Shown here piece by piece: positions 19,279 to 27,306 of a stretch of DNA of 64,000 bases. The notes beneath the pieces were generated by a model. That model saw only the letters and a program-made list of their open reading frames with translations, made no database searches and had not been told where the DNA came from. Origin of the DNA: Galbitalea sp. SE-J8 (GTDB lineage: Bacteria > Actinomycetota > Actinomycetes > Actinomycetales > Microbacteriaceae); assembly GCF_030345695.1 (NCBI RefSeq), contig NZ_JAUASV010000008.1, forward strand, positions 62,001 to 126,000, written 5' to 3'. Position numbers and translations under genes: made by a program. Each line of letters opens with the position of its first letter. The first letter of the stretch is position 1.

Positions 19279-20212
19279 ACGCCCCGGTCCGCCGCCGCCC
19301 GAGCTGCCCGAACTCGTGCGCGCGGAAGATCGGATCTCGTTCATCTGCCTCGAGCACGCGGTCATCCACCGCGACCAGAACGCGATCACCGCAACAGATG
19401 CACGCGGCACGGTTCATATCCCGGCCGCGTCGCTCGGCGCTCTCCTGCTCGGCCCGGGCACGTCGGTCACCCACCAGGCGATCGTGCTGCTCGCGGAAAG
19501 TGGTTCGACGGCGGTCTGGGTGGGCGAGCAAGGGGTTCGCTACTACGCGCACGGCCGAAGTCTGGCTCGTCGCAGCCGACTGCTGGACGCTCAGGCGCGG
19601 CTCGTGTCGAATCAGAGCTCGCGTCTCGCGGTCGCGCGTGCCATGTACGGCATGCGTTTCGCCGACGAAGAGGTCGGCACTCTCACTATGCAGCAGTTGC
19701 GCGGACGCGAGGGGGCGCGGGTGCGAGCGATCTATCGCAATGAGTCGCGCCGTACGGGAGTGCCCTGGACGGGCCGCACCTACGACCCCGACGATTTCGC
19801 GGGCGGTGACGTCATCAACACGGCACTCACCTCGGCACATCAGTGCCTGTACGGCGTAGTGCACGCTGTCGTCGTTGCCCTCGGTGGCACCCCGGGCCTC
19901 GGATTCGTGCACACCGGGCACGCCCGCTCCTTCGTCTTCGACATCGCCGACCTGTACAAGGCCGAGATCACCATCCCGATCGCTTTCGACGCGGTCGCCG
20001 CCGGACCCGAGGACATCGAGTCGGCCACGCGCCACGCGGTACGGGATGCGATTGTCGCCAACGGAGTGCTCTCGCGCTGCTCGCGGGACATCCGCACGCT
20101 CCTGCTCCCGACCGACGAGACCGAGGCGAACCTCCTCGACAACGTCGTCGAGCTGTGGGATGGCCAAGGTCGCCATGTCGCGTCCGGTCGCTCCTATGGA
20201 ACAGGAGAGTGA
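19271..20212 (+). CDS. cas1: CRISPR adaptation integrase Cas1 (type I-E)
   Basis: 313 residues with the metal-binding triad in place: Glu147 in LRGREGARVR, His214 in GFVHTGHARSF and Asp227 in IADLYK. With Cas2 it integrates new spacers at the leader end of an array. The GTG start lies inside the end of cas6e (8-bp overlap). The catalytic residues are intact, so adaptation should still be possible if an array exists elsewhere. Confidence 0.96.
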   Translation: MAKRPGPPPPELPELVRAEDRISFICLEHAVIHRDQNAITATDARGTVHIPAASLGALLLGPGTSVTHQAIVLLAESGSTAVWVGEQGVRYYAHGRSLARRSRLLDAQARLVSNQSSRLAVARAMYGMRFADEEVGTLTMQQLRGREGARVRAIYRNESRRTGVPWTGRTYDPDDFAGGDVINTALTSAHQCLYGVVHAVVVALGGTPGLGFVHTGHARSFVFDIADLYKAEITIPIAFDAVAAGPEDIESATRHAVRDAIVANGVLSRCSRDIRTLLLPTDETEANLLDNVVELWDGQGRHVASGRSYGTGE

Positions 20213-20213
20213 G

Positions 20214-20567
20214 ATGGTCGTCTTCGTGCTCACCGCTTGTCCAGCGGGACTGCGCGGTCATCTCACCCGCTGGCTGCTCGAGATTGCCCCTGGCATCTTC
20301 GTCGGCGTCGTCACGGCGCGCGTGCGGGACCTGCTGTGGGGCCGCGTGCTGGAACTCGTCAAGGACGGCCGTGCAATCCTCGTTCACTCCGCACAGGGCG
20401 AGCAGCGATTGGCCTTCCGCGTGCACCGGCACGACTGGACGCCGATGGACGTCGACGGCGTCACCCTCATGCTCCGGCCCAGCACGGATCCACCGCCGAG
20501 CGCGATGCGCCCAGGCTGGAGCAACGCTTCGCGCTACCGAATGGCGCGCCGGCGCTCTCCGACCTGA
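20214..20567 (+). CDS. cas2: CRISPR adaptation protein Cas2e
   Basis: 117 residues starting MVVFVLTACPAGLRGHLTRW, with EIAPGIFVGVVTARVRDLLW and later DWTPMDVDGVTLMLRP, all type I-E Cas2 hallmarks. The ATG at 20214 is one base after the cas1 stop; an ATG 18 bases upstream is in frame but would add a non-family extension. It is the last cas gene. Only 46 bases separate its stop from the allantoinase ATG, so there is no room for a leader or array. Confidence 0.95.
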   Translation: MVVFVLTACPAGLRGHLTRWLLEIAPGIFVGVVTARVRDLLWGRVLELVKDGRAILVHSAQGEQRLAFRVHRHDWTPMDVDGVTLMLRPSTDPPPSAMRPGWSNASRYRMARRRSPT

Positions 20568-20580
20568 CGGACGCGACACG

Positions 20581-20595
20581 GGCGCGTAACGCGCC
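20581..20595. other. Perfect 15-base palindrome after cas2
   Basis: GGCGCGTAACGCGCC is a perfect dyad around a central A in the 46-base gap between cas2 and allB. It could be a weak terminator of the cas operon, an operator of allB, or the scar of a lost array. Nothing decides between these. Confidence 0.4.
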
Positions 20596-20613
20596 GGGCG
20601 TAGCGTGGCGCGC

Positions 20614-21987
20614 ATGAGCACTGAGCCCGCCCCGCGCGGCCGTGGCGACGACGCCCGCGCCTTCGACGCCGTGCTGCATGCGGCATCCGTGTACCTGCCG
20701 GAGGGTCCCGCCGAGGCGTGGGTCGGCATCCGGGACGGCGTCATCGCCGCGGTCAGCGCGACGCCGCTCGACGGCCCGACGACCGAGCTCGGCGCCGACG
20801 AGGTGCTCATCCCGGGGATCGTCGACACGCACGTGCACGTCAACGAGCCCGGGCGCACCGAGTGGGAGGGCTTCCTGTCGGCGACCCGCGCGGCGGCCGC
20901 GACGGGCGTCACGACGATCATCGACATGCCGCTCAACAGCGTGCCCACCACGATCACGCTCGAGGCGCTGCACATCAAGCGCGAGGTCGCGGCCGACCAG
21001 GCGGTCGTCGACGTCGGGTTCTGGGGCGGCGCGGTGCCCGAGAACCTCGGCAGCCTCGCCGAGCTGTGGGACGCCGGCGTCTACGGCTTCAAGTGCTTCC
21101 TCGCGCCGTCCGGCATCGACGAGTTCGGCCACCTCGACCCCGACCAGCTGAACGCCGCGCTCGACGAGATCGCCGACCTCGAGGCGCTGCTCATCGTGCA
21201 CGCCGAGGACCCGGGGGTGCTCGACGCGAACGTGCGCGACGGCGGCACCGACTACCGGTCGTTCGTCGAGTCCCGACCGGATGCCGCGGAGACGACCGCG
21301 ATCCAGCGCGTCATCGACGGGGTGCGGCGCACCGGCGCCCGCGCCCACATCCTGCACCTGTCGAGCGCGGCCGCCGTGCCGATGCTCGCGGCGGCGAAGG
21401 CGGAGGGGCTGCCGATCACGGTCGAGACCTGCCCGCACTACCTCACGATCGCCGAGGAGGACGTGCCGGCGGGCGCGACGCAGTTCAAGTGCTGCCCGCC
21501 CATCCGCGACGACGCCAACCGTGACGCGCTCTGGCAGGCGCTCGACGACGGCGTCATCGACGTCGTCGTCACCGACCACTCCCCGTCGACCGCCGAGCTC
21601 AAGTTCGCGCACGGCGGAGACTTCCAGCGCGCCTGGGGCGGCATCGCCGGCCTGCAGACCGGGTTCAGCGCGGTGTGGACCGAGGCGCGCCGCCGCGGCC
21701 TCCCGCTCGACCGCGTGCTGCAGTGGATGTCGCGCGGCACCGCCGATCTCGTCGGGCTCACCGCCAAGGGCCGCATCGCGGTCGGAGCGGATGCGGACCT
21801 CGTCGCCCTCGCACCCGACGACGCGTTCGACGTGCACGCGGCCGAGCTGCGGCACAAGAACAAGGTGAGCGCGTTCGACGGCCGCCACCTGCACGGCGTC
21901 GCCCGCCGGGTGTGGCTCGCGGGCGAGCCGCTCGACGCCGACGCGACCCCGCGCGGCGGGCTCCTCTCGCGCGCCCAGGAGCTGTAA
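20614..21987 (+). CDS. allB: Allantoinase (cyclic amidohydrolase)
   Basis: 457 residues of the dihydroorotase/allantoinase family. It opens the hydantoin ring of allantoin to give allantoate in purine catabolism. Metal-binding motifs are visible: DTHVHVNEPGRTEW, GFKCFLAP with the carbamylated Lys, IVHAEDPG, ILHLSSA and VTDHSPST. The IIDMPLNSVPTT segment is typical of allantoinases rather than biosynthetic dihydroorotases, and allantoate amidohydrolase and ureidoglycine aminotransferase genes occur about 28 kb downstream. The ATG at 20614 was chosen; a GTG nine bases upstream is less likely. Confidence 0.9.
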   Translation: MSTEPAPRGRGDDARAFDAVLHAASVYLPEGPAEAWVGIRDGVIAAVSATPLDGPTTELGADEVLIPGIVDTHVHVNEPGRTEWEGFLSATRAAAATGVTTIIDMPLNSVPTTITLEALHIKREVAADQAVVDVGFWGGAVPENLGSLAELWDAGVYGFKCFLAPSGIDEFGHLDPDQLNAALDEIADLEALLIVHAEDPGVLDANVRDGGTDYRSFVESRPDAAETTAIQRVIDGVRRTGARAHILHLSSAAAVPMLAAAKAEGLPITVETCPHYLTIAEEDVPAGATQFKCCPPIRDDANRDALWQALDDGVIDVVVTDHSPSTAELKFAHGGDFQRAWGGIAGLQTGFSAVWTEARRRGLPLDRVLQWMSRGTADLVGLTAKGRIAVGADADLVALAPDDAFDVHAAELRHKNKVSAFDGRHLHGVARRVWLAGEPLDADATPRGGLLSRAQEL

Positions 21988-21989
21988 CG

Positions 21990-22092
21990 CCCACCACCTG
22001 CACCGCCCACCACCTGCACCACCCACCTACACCCACCACCTGCACCCACCACCTGCACCCACCACCCGCACCACCCACCACCTGCACCCACC
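21990..22092. repeat. Degenerate CCCACCACCTGCA tandem array
   Basis: About seven units of 12-15 bases, CCCACCACCTGCACC with variants, follow the allantoinase stop. They are far too short and too degenerate for CRISPR and have no spacers. A related CCCACCGACCACACG array lies at 47281-47384. Confidence 0.8.
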
Positions 22093-22093
22093 A

Positions 22094-22153
22094 CTGAGGG
22101 GACGCATCCGGTCGGAATGCGGGACCCCAGAGCGACCGGATGCGTCCCCTCAG
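22094..22153 (+). terminator. Perfect 21-bp-arm hairpin after allantoinase
   Basis: Arms at 22094-22114 and 22133-22153 are perfect reverse complements, beginning CTGAGGGGACGCATCC, with an 18-base loop. The hairpin lies about 105 bases after the allB stop and 28 bases before the MFS start, and no T-tract follows. A U-tract-independent terminator or attenuator is the likeliest role; an insulator between allB and the transporter is an alternative. Confidence 0.65.
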
Positions 22154-22180
22154 CGACAGGGGCCCCGATAGCTTGGTGGG

Positions 22181-23392
22181 GTGACCGACGCACCCCGCCC
22201 CGCCGCACGGGCGTGGGCGATGCTCGCCGTCGCGGTCGCCGCACAGGCGGCCGGCACCGTGTTCGTCAGCACGCCGGCGTTCCTCATCCCGCTGCTGCAC
22301 ACCGAGCGCGGGCTCTCGCTCGCCGAGGCCGGGACGCTCGCCGCCGCGCCGACGTTCGGCCTCGTGCTCACCCTCATCGCGTGGGGCGCGCTCGTCGACC
22401 GGGTCGGCGAGCGCTGGGTCATCGCCGGCGGCCTCGCGCTCGTCGCCGTCGCGGCCCTCGGCGCGGCGCTCGCCCCCGGCTACGGGGCGCTCGGCGCGTT
22501 CCTGCTCGTCGGCGGCGCGGCATCCGGATCGACGAACGCGGCATCCGGCCGGCTCATCGTGGGCTGGTTCCCGAGGCGGCGCCGGGGCCTCGCGATGGGC
22601 ATCCGGCAGATGTCGCAGCCGCTCGGCGTCACGATCGCGGCGCTCGCGATCCCGCCGCTCGCCGGGTTCTCGATCGCGGCGGCGATCGCGCTGCCGCTCG
22701 CGCTCACCGCGCTCCTCGCGGCCGCATCCGCCGTCGTGATCCGCGACCCGGCGCGACCGCCGAGAACGGATGCCGCGACCACCCCGAACCCGTACCGCGC
22801 CTCCGGCTACCTGTGGCGCGTGCACGGGGTGAGCGCGCTGCTCGTCGTGCCGCAGTTCACGCTGTCCACGTTCGGGCTCGTCTGGATGACGGTCGGGCTC
22901 GGTCTCGCGGGGCCGCTCGCCGGGCTGATCGTGGGCGCGAGCCAGTTCGTCGGGGCGATCGGGCGCATCCTCGTCGGCCAGCTGAGCGACCGGGTCGGCT
23001 CGCGCGTGCGCCCGCTGCGCTGGGTGGCGCTCGCGGGCATCGCCGCGATGGGGCTGCTCGCGGGCGCGGCGGCCCTCGCCGGATCGCTCGGGCCGCCCGC
23101 GATCGTCGCGGCGTGCGCGCTGTTCGTCGTGGCGACGACGATCTCGGTCGCCGACAACGGGCTCGCGTTCACCTCGGTCGCCGAGGTCGCCGGTCCGTTC
23201 TGGTCGGGCCGCGCTCTCGGTGCGCAGAACACCGGGCAGTTCGTCGCGGCATCCGTCGTCGGACCCGCGGTCGGCGCGCTCATCGGCGTCGCCGGCTACC
23301 CGGTCGCGTTCGTCGCCTCGGCGGTGTGCGCGCTCGTCGCCGTGCCGCTCGTGCCGACCCGCGCCGCCGAGACCGAGCGCGCCCGGCACTGA
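22181..23392 (+). CDS. MFS transporter, 12 membrane segments
   Basis: A 403-residue major facilitator protein with about twelve hydrophobic helices and a central hydrophilic loop. The conserved motif between helices 2 and 3 is present as WGALVDRVGERWV, and its second-half counterpart as GQLSDRVGSRVRP. Substrate cannot be read from sequence. It follows allantoinase on the same strand, so a purine or ureide role is possible, but the hairpin between them weakens that. The GTG start has GGTGGGG just upstream. It is convergent with the ABC permease gene. Confidence 0.9.
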   Translation: MTDAPRPAARAWAMLAVAVAAQAAGTVFVSTPAFLIPLLHTERGLSLAEAGTLAAAPTFGLVLTLIAWGALVDRVGERWVIAGGLALVAVAALGAALAPGYGALGAFLLVGGAASGSTNAASGRLIVGWFPRRRRGLAMGIRQMSQPLGVTIAALAIPPLAGFSIAAAIALPLALTALLAAASAVVIRDPARPPRTDAATTPNPYRASGYLWRVHGVSALLVVPQFTLSTFGLVWMTVGLGLAGPLAGLIVGASQFVGAIGRILVGQLSDRVGSRVRPLRWVALAGIAAMGLLAGAAALAGSLGPPAIVAACALFVVATTISVADNGLAFTSVAEVAGPFWSGRALGAQNTGQFVAASVVGPAVGALIGVAGYPVAFVASAVCALVAVPLVPTRAAETERARH

Positions 23393-23432
23393 CCGCGCCC
23401 GGCACTGACCGCGCCGAGCTGCCCGGGCGGCG

Positions 23433-24542
23433 TCAGCGCTCCGACTCGGCCGTCGCCGCCGCCGCCGCCGACTCGGCCGTCGCCGCCGCCTCGGCCGTCG
23501 CCGCCGCCCTGCCCGCGGCACCAGCACCCGCACCCCCGGCAGCACCCGCCCCGGCCCGCACCGCCGTGACACCGCTCGACGCCGCGACGCCCGCGACGCC
23601 CGCGCGGCGCATCGCCCGCGCGCGCTCCCCCGCCGAACGCAGGCGCGGGTTGACGTACTCGTCGATGCCGAAATTGATGAGCGACAGGGCCGTGCCGAGC
23701 AGTGCGATGCACAGGCCGGCCGGGACGTACCACCACCAGTAGTCGGGGAACGCGCCGTTCTGCTGCGCCCAGAACAGGATCGTGCCCCAGTTCAGGTTCG
23801 TGATCGGGATGACGCCGATGAACGCGAGCGTCGTGAGGCCGAGCACGGCGGCGGTCACCGTGCCGACGAAGCTCGACGCGATGACGGCCATGAGGTTCGG
23901 CAGCATCTCGACGGCGATGATGCGCCGCAGCGGCTCGCCGTTCGCGCGCGCCGCCTGCACGAAGTCGCGGTTGCGCAGCGACATGGTCTGCGCCCGCAGC
24001 ACGCGCGCGCCCCACGCCCACCCCGTGATCGCGAGCACGGTCGAGATGAGCAGGATGTTGGGGTCGTCGTACTGCGACGCCACGATGATGACGAGCGGCA
24101 GTCCCGGCAGCACGAGGAACACGTTCGTGAGCGCGGAGAGCGACTCGCTGCGCCATCCGGTCACGTACCCCGCGGTGACGCCGACGACGATCGCGATCGC
24201 GGTCGCGATGACCCCCGCCATGAACCCGACGATGAGCACCCCGCGCGTGCCGTAGATGAGCTGGCTGAGCACGTCCTCGCCCATGTGGGTCGTGCCGAGC
24301 AGGTGCGTGAGCGACGGCGGCTGCTTGAGCGCCGTGTAGTCCTTGTCGAGCGGTCCGTAGGGCGCGATGAGGTCGCCGAACAGCGCGACGAGGCAGAAGA
24401 AGCCCAGGATGACGAGCCCGGTGATCGACTTCCCGTTGCGGAACATCGCGAACGCGTTCGCGACCCGCGACAGCACGGTGCGGCGGCGGGGGCTGCGCAC
24501 CGGCGGGGCGACGGCCTGCAGGGCGGTGTCGGGGTATGCCAT
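23433..24542 (-). CDS. Dpp/Opp-type ABC importer permease, DppC-like
   Basis: 369 residues with the N-terminal OppC region (LFGDLIAPYGPLDKDY, HLLGTTHMGEDVLSQLIYGT), five to six membrane helices and the EAA loop as ARANGEPLRRIIAVEMLPN. It pairs with the DppB-like permease, two bases upstream, to import small peptides or oligosaccharides. The final 65 residues are an Ala/Gly/Thr/Glu low-complexity tail encoded by GCCGTCGCCGCC repeats, unusual for this family and cytoplasmic by topology. It is the last gene of the GH3-transporter operon. Confidence 0.92.
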   Translation of the reverse strand: MAYPDTALQAVAPPVRSPRRRTVLSRVANAFAMFRNGKSITGLVILGFFCLVALFGDLIAPYGPLDKDYTALKQPPSLTHLLGTTHMGEDVLSQLIYGTRGVLIVGFMAGVIATAIAIVVGVTAGYVTGWRSESLSALTNVFLVLPGLPLVIIVASQYDDPNILLISTVLAITGWAWGARVLRAQTMSLRNRDFVQAARANGEPLRRIIAVEMLPNLMAVIASSFVGTVTAAVLGLTTLAFIGVIPITNLNWGTILFWAQQNGAFPDYWWWYVPAGLCIALLGTALSLINFGIDEYVNPRLRSAGERARAMRRAGVAGVAASSGVTAVRAGAGAAGGAGAGAAGRAAATAEAAATAESAAAAATAESER

Positions 24543-24544
24543 CG

Positions 24545-25528
24545 TCAGGCCTCCAGCTGGCGCGTGCGCGGGTCGAGGATCGAGTACGCCACGTCGGCGA
24601 TGATGTTCGCGACGAGCACGGCGAGCGTGATGACGAGGAACAGCCCCTGCATGAGCGGGTAGTCCTTCGCGCTCGTCGCGTCGAGCAGCAGCTTGCCGAC
24701 GCCCGGGTAGGAGAACACGAGCTCCATGACGAGCGTGCCGCCGACGATGAAGCCGAGCGAGAGCGCGAAGCTCGACAGCTGCGGCAGCACGGCGTTGCGC
24801 GCGGCGTAGTTCACGAGCACGCGGCGCGGGCGCAGCCCCTTCGCCTGCGCGACCGTGATGTAGTCCTCGTCGAGCACGGTGACGGTCATGTTGCGCATGC
24901 CGAGGATCCAGCCGCCGAGGGACGCGATGACGATCGTGATCGCGGGCAGCGTGCCGTGCTGCACGACCTGCCCGATGAAGTCGAGCGTGAGGCCGGGGCG
25001 CGCGCCCTTGTCGAACGCGTGCGAGGCCGGGAACCAGCCGAGCGAGGTGGAGAACACGGCGATCGCGATGAGGCCCATCCAGAAGTACGGCACGGTCGAG
25101 AAGAACGTCGCGAACGGCACGACGAAGTCGGCGCGGCTGCCGCGCCGCCAGCCGATCACGGCGCCGATGCTCGTGCCGATGAAGAACGACAGGACGGTGG
25201 CGATGCCGACGAGCCCGATCGTCCACGGCAGGGCGAGCGCGATGATGTCGGTCACGGGCGCGAGCCCCTTCGAGAACGACCGGCCGAGGTCGCCGCGGAA
25301 CAGCAGCACCCAGTAGTCGAGATACTGCTGCACGACGTTCCGGCCGGTGTCGAGCCCGAACAGGGTGCGGATCGAGTCGGCGGCCTCGGGGCTGATGCGG
25401 CCCTGGTTCTTCGCGAGGTAGGCCGACACGGGGTCGCCCTTCATCATCCGGGGCAGGATGAAGTTGATGGTGATCGCCGCCCACGCGGTGAACAGGTAGA
25501 AGGCGCCGCGGCGCAGCAGGAATCTCAC
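24545..25528 (-). CDS. Dpp/Opp-type ABC importer permease, DppB-like
   Basis: 327 residues with the OppB/DppB layout: an N-terminal helix, an extracytoplasmic loop with the YLDYWVLLFRGDLGRSFSKG signature, and five further helices including the EAA loop AKGLRPRRVLVNYAARNAVLPQ. The GTG start at 25528 overlaps the upstream ATPase stop by four bases. With the second permease and two ATPases it completes a five-component importer. Transporters of this class carry peptides, nickel or, in several bacteria, beta-glucan oligosaccharides. Confidence 0.93.
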   Translation of the reverse strand: MRFLLRRGAFYLFTAWAAITINFILPRMMKGDPVSAYLAKNQGRISPEAADSIRTLFGLDTGRNVVQQYLDYWVLLFRGDLGRSFSKGLAPVTDIIALALPWTIGLVGIATVLSFFIGTSIGAVIGWRRGSRADFVVPFATFFSTVPYFWMGLIAIAVFSTSLGWFPASHAFDKGARPGLTLDFIGQVVQHGTLPAITIVIASLGGWILGMRNMTVTVLDEDYITVAQAKGLRPRRVLVNYAARNAVLPQLSSFALSLGFIVGGTLVMELVFSYPGVGKLLLDATSAKDYPLMQGLFLVITLAVLVANIIADVAYSILDPRTRQLEA

Positions 25529-26331
25529 GATCGGCTCCCGGTGGTGACGGATGCCGCGAAGTGCGCGTCGGGGTCGGGCGACGCGTCGCGCAGCGCGCGG
25601 GTGTACGGATGCTGCGGCCGCAGGATGACCTCGTCCGCCACGCCGCGCTCGACGACCTCGCCGTGGTGCAGCACCATGATCTCGTCGCTGAAGTGCCGCG
25701 CCGTGGCGAGGTCGTGCGTGATGTAGAGCACGCCGAGGTTCGACTCGCGCTGCAGGTCGGCGAGCAGATTGAGCACGCCGAGGCGGATCGAGACGTCGAG
25801 CATCGAGACCGGCTCGTCGGCGACGAGCAGCGACGGCCGCGACGCGAGCGCGCGGGCGATCGCGACGCGCTGCCGCTGGCCACCGGAGAGCTCGTGCGGG
25901 CGCCGGTCGATCACGCGGTCCACGTCGAGCCGCACGCGCTCGAGCAGTCGGCGGGTCTCGGCGTCGACCTGGCCGGCCGGCACGATCCGATCGAGCCGCA
26001 GCGGGCGCTCCACATGGTGACGGATGGTGTGGTACGGATTCAGCGACGCGAACGGGTCCTGGAACACCATCCGCACCTGCTGCCGGTAGCGGCGCAGGCC
26101 GCCGCCGCGCCGCGGGATGGGCCGGCCGTCGAGCAGGATGCGCCCCGACGTCGGGCGCTCGAGCTGCGTGAGGATCTTCGCGATCGTCGACTTGCCGCTG
26201 CCGCTCTGGCCGACGAGGGCGATCGTGCGGCCGGAGGAGAGCTCGAAGCTCACGTCGTCGAGGGCGAGCATGTCGCCGGCGCCGCGGACGCGGTAGCGCT
26301 TGCTCACCCCGGAGAACTCGAGGGTCGTCAT
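25525..26331 (-). CDS. ABC importer ATPase, DppF-like
   Basis: 268 residues with Walker A VGQSGSGKST, Q-loop MVFQDPFASLNPYHT, signature LSGGQRQR, Walker B LLVADEPVSMLD and switch ITHD. The Q-loop and the C-terminal HPYTRAL motif mark the oligopeptide-type DppF/OppF subfamily. It starts with ATG at 26331, inside the end of the DppD-like gene (4-bp overlap), and overlaps the permease start. Confidence 0.94.
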   Translation of the reverse strand: MTTLEFSGVSKRYRVRGAGDMLALDDVSFELSSGRTIALVGQSGSGKSTIAKILTQLERPTSGRILLDGRPIPRRGGGLRRYRQQVRMVFQDPFASLNPYHTIRHHVERPLRLDRIVPAGQVDAETRRLLERVRLDVDRVIDRRPHELSGGQRQRVAIARALASRPSLLVADEPVSMLDVSIRLGVLNLLADLQRESNLGVLYITHDLATARHFSDEIMVLHHGEVVERGVADEVILRPQHPYTRALRDASPDPDAHFAASVTTGSRS

Positions 26332-27233
26332 CGGGCACCCCCCGCGAGCGCGGGCCGGGGCCTCGCCTGCGCGCTCGCCTGGCCCTCGTGGGCGCGCACG
26401 AATCCGCCGCGCTCGCCCGTGAGGCTCGGGAACGACGACAGCAGGGTGCGGGTGTACTCGTGCCTGGCGCCGCGGTAGATGGTCTCGGCGTCGTCGAGCT
26501 CGACGATGCGCCCCTCGCGCATCACGGCGATCCGGTCGGAGATCTCGAGCAGCAGCGGCAGGTCGTGCGTGATGAAGATGACCGAGAACCCGAACCGCTT
26601 GCGCAGCTCGGAGATCTGCTGCAGGATCTCGCGCTGCACGAGCACGTCGAGCGCCGTGGTGGGCTCGTCCATGATCATCAGCTGCGGCTTGAGCGCGAGC
26701 GCCATGGCGATCATGACGCGCTGGCGCATGCCGCCGGAGAGCTCGTGCGGGTAGGAGCGCAGGCGCTCGCGGCCGACCCCGACGAGGTCGAGCAGCTCGG
26801 CGCACTCGCGGGTGCGCTCGGACCGCGACATCCGCGGGCGGTGGGTCGTGAACACGTCGGCGAGCTGGCGGCCGATCGTCATGACCGGGTTGTGCGCGTT
26901 CATCGCGCCCTGGAACACCATCGAGACCCGGTCCCAGCGGAAGCGCCGCAGCGCCTCCGGGTCGAGTCGCGCGATGTCGACGTCGACGCCGTCCTCGTCG
27001 TGCAGCACGGCCGAGCCCGACGTGATGACCGCTGGCGGGCGCAGCAGGCGCTGGATGCCGTAGGCGAGCGTGGTCTTGCCGCAGCCCGACTCCCCGGCGA
27101 GGCCGAGGATCTCGCCGCGCCGCAGTTCGAACGAGACGTCGCGCACGGCCGCCACGGGCGGCTCGACGTCGTAGACGACGCTGAAGTCGCTGACGGTCAG
27201 CAGCGGGGGCGCGTGGCCCGGTTCGGTGGTCAC
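26328..27233 (-). CDS. ABC importer ATPase, DppD-like
   Basis: 301 residues with Walker A AGESGCGKTT, Q-loop VFQGAMNAHNPVMTI, signature LSGGMRQR, Walker B MIMDEPTTALD and switch ITHD. The Gln-Gly-Ala-Met-Asn-Ala variant of the Q-loop is typical of DppD-like partners in actinobacterial and thermophile sugar or peptide importers. GTG is the start. It follows the substrate-binding protein gene by 73 bases and is coupled to the next ATPase. Confidence 0.94.
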   Translation of the reverse strand: MTTEPGHAPPLLTVSDFSVVYDVEPPVAAVRDVSFELRRGEILGLAGESGCGKTTLAYGIQRLLRPPAVITSGSAVLHDEDGVDVDIARLDPEALRRFRWDRVSMVFQGAMNAHNPVMTIGRQLADVFTTHRPRMSRSERTRECAELLDLVGVGRERLRSYPHELSGGMRQRVMIAMALALKPQLMIMDEPTTALDVLVQREILQQISELRKRFGFSVIFITHDLPLLLEISDRIAVMREGRIVELDDAETIYRGARHEYTRTLLSSFPSLTGERGGFVRAHEGQASAQARPRPALAGGAR

Positions 27234-27306
27234 TCCGTCGTGCCTTTCGATCGGTAGGGCGGGACCGCGCCGGATGCCGGAGCACCCGGCGCGGTCCCTG
27301 CGGTTC

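Noticed and set aside
21990-22092. Possible CRISPR array near the cas operon
   Set aside because: Units of 12-15 bases are contiguous with no spacers, low complexity, and lie beyond an unrelated gene.
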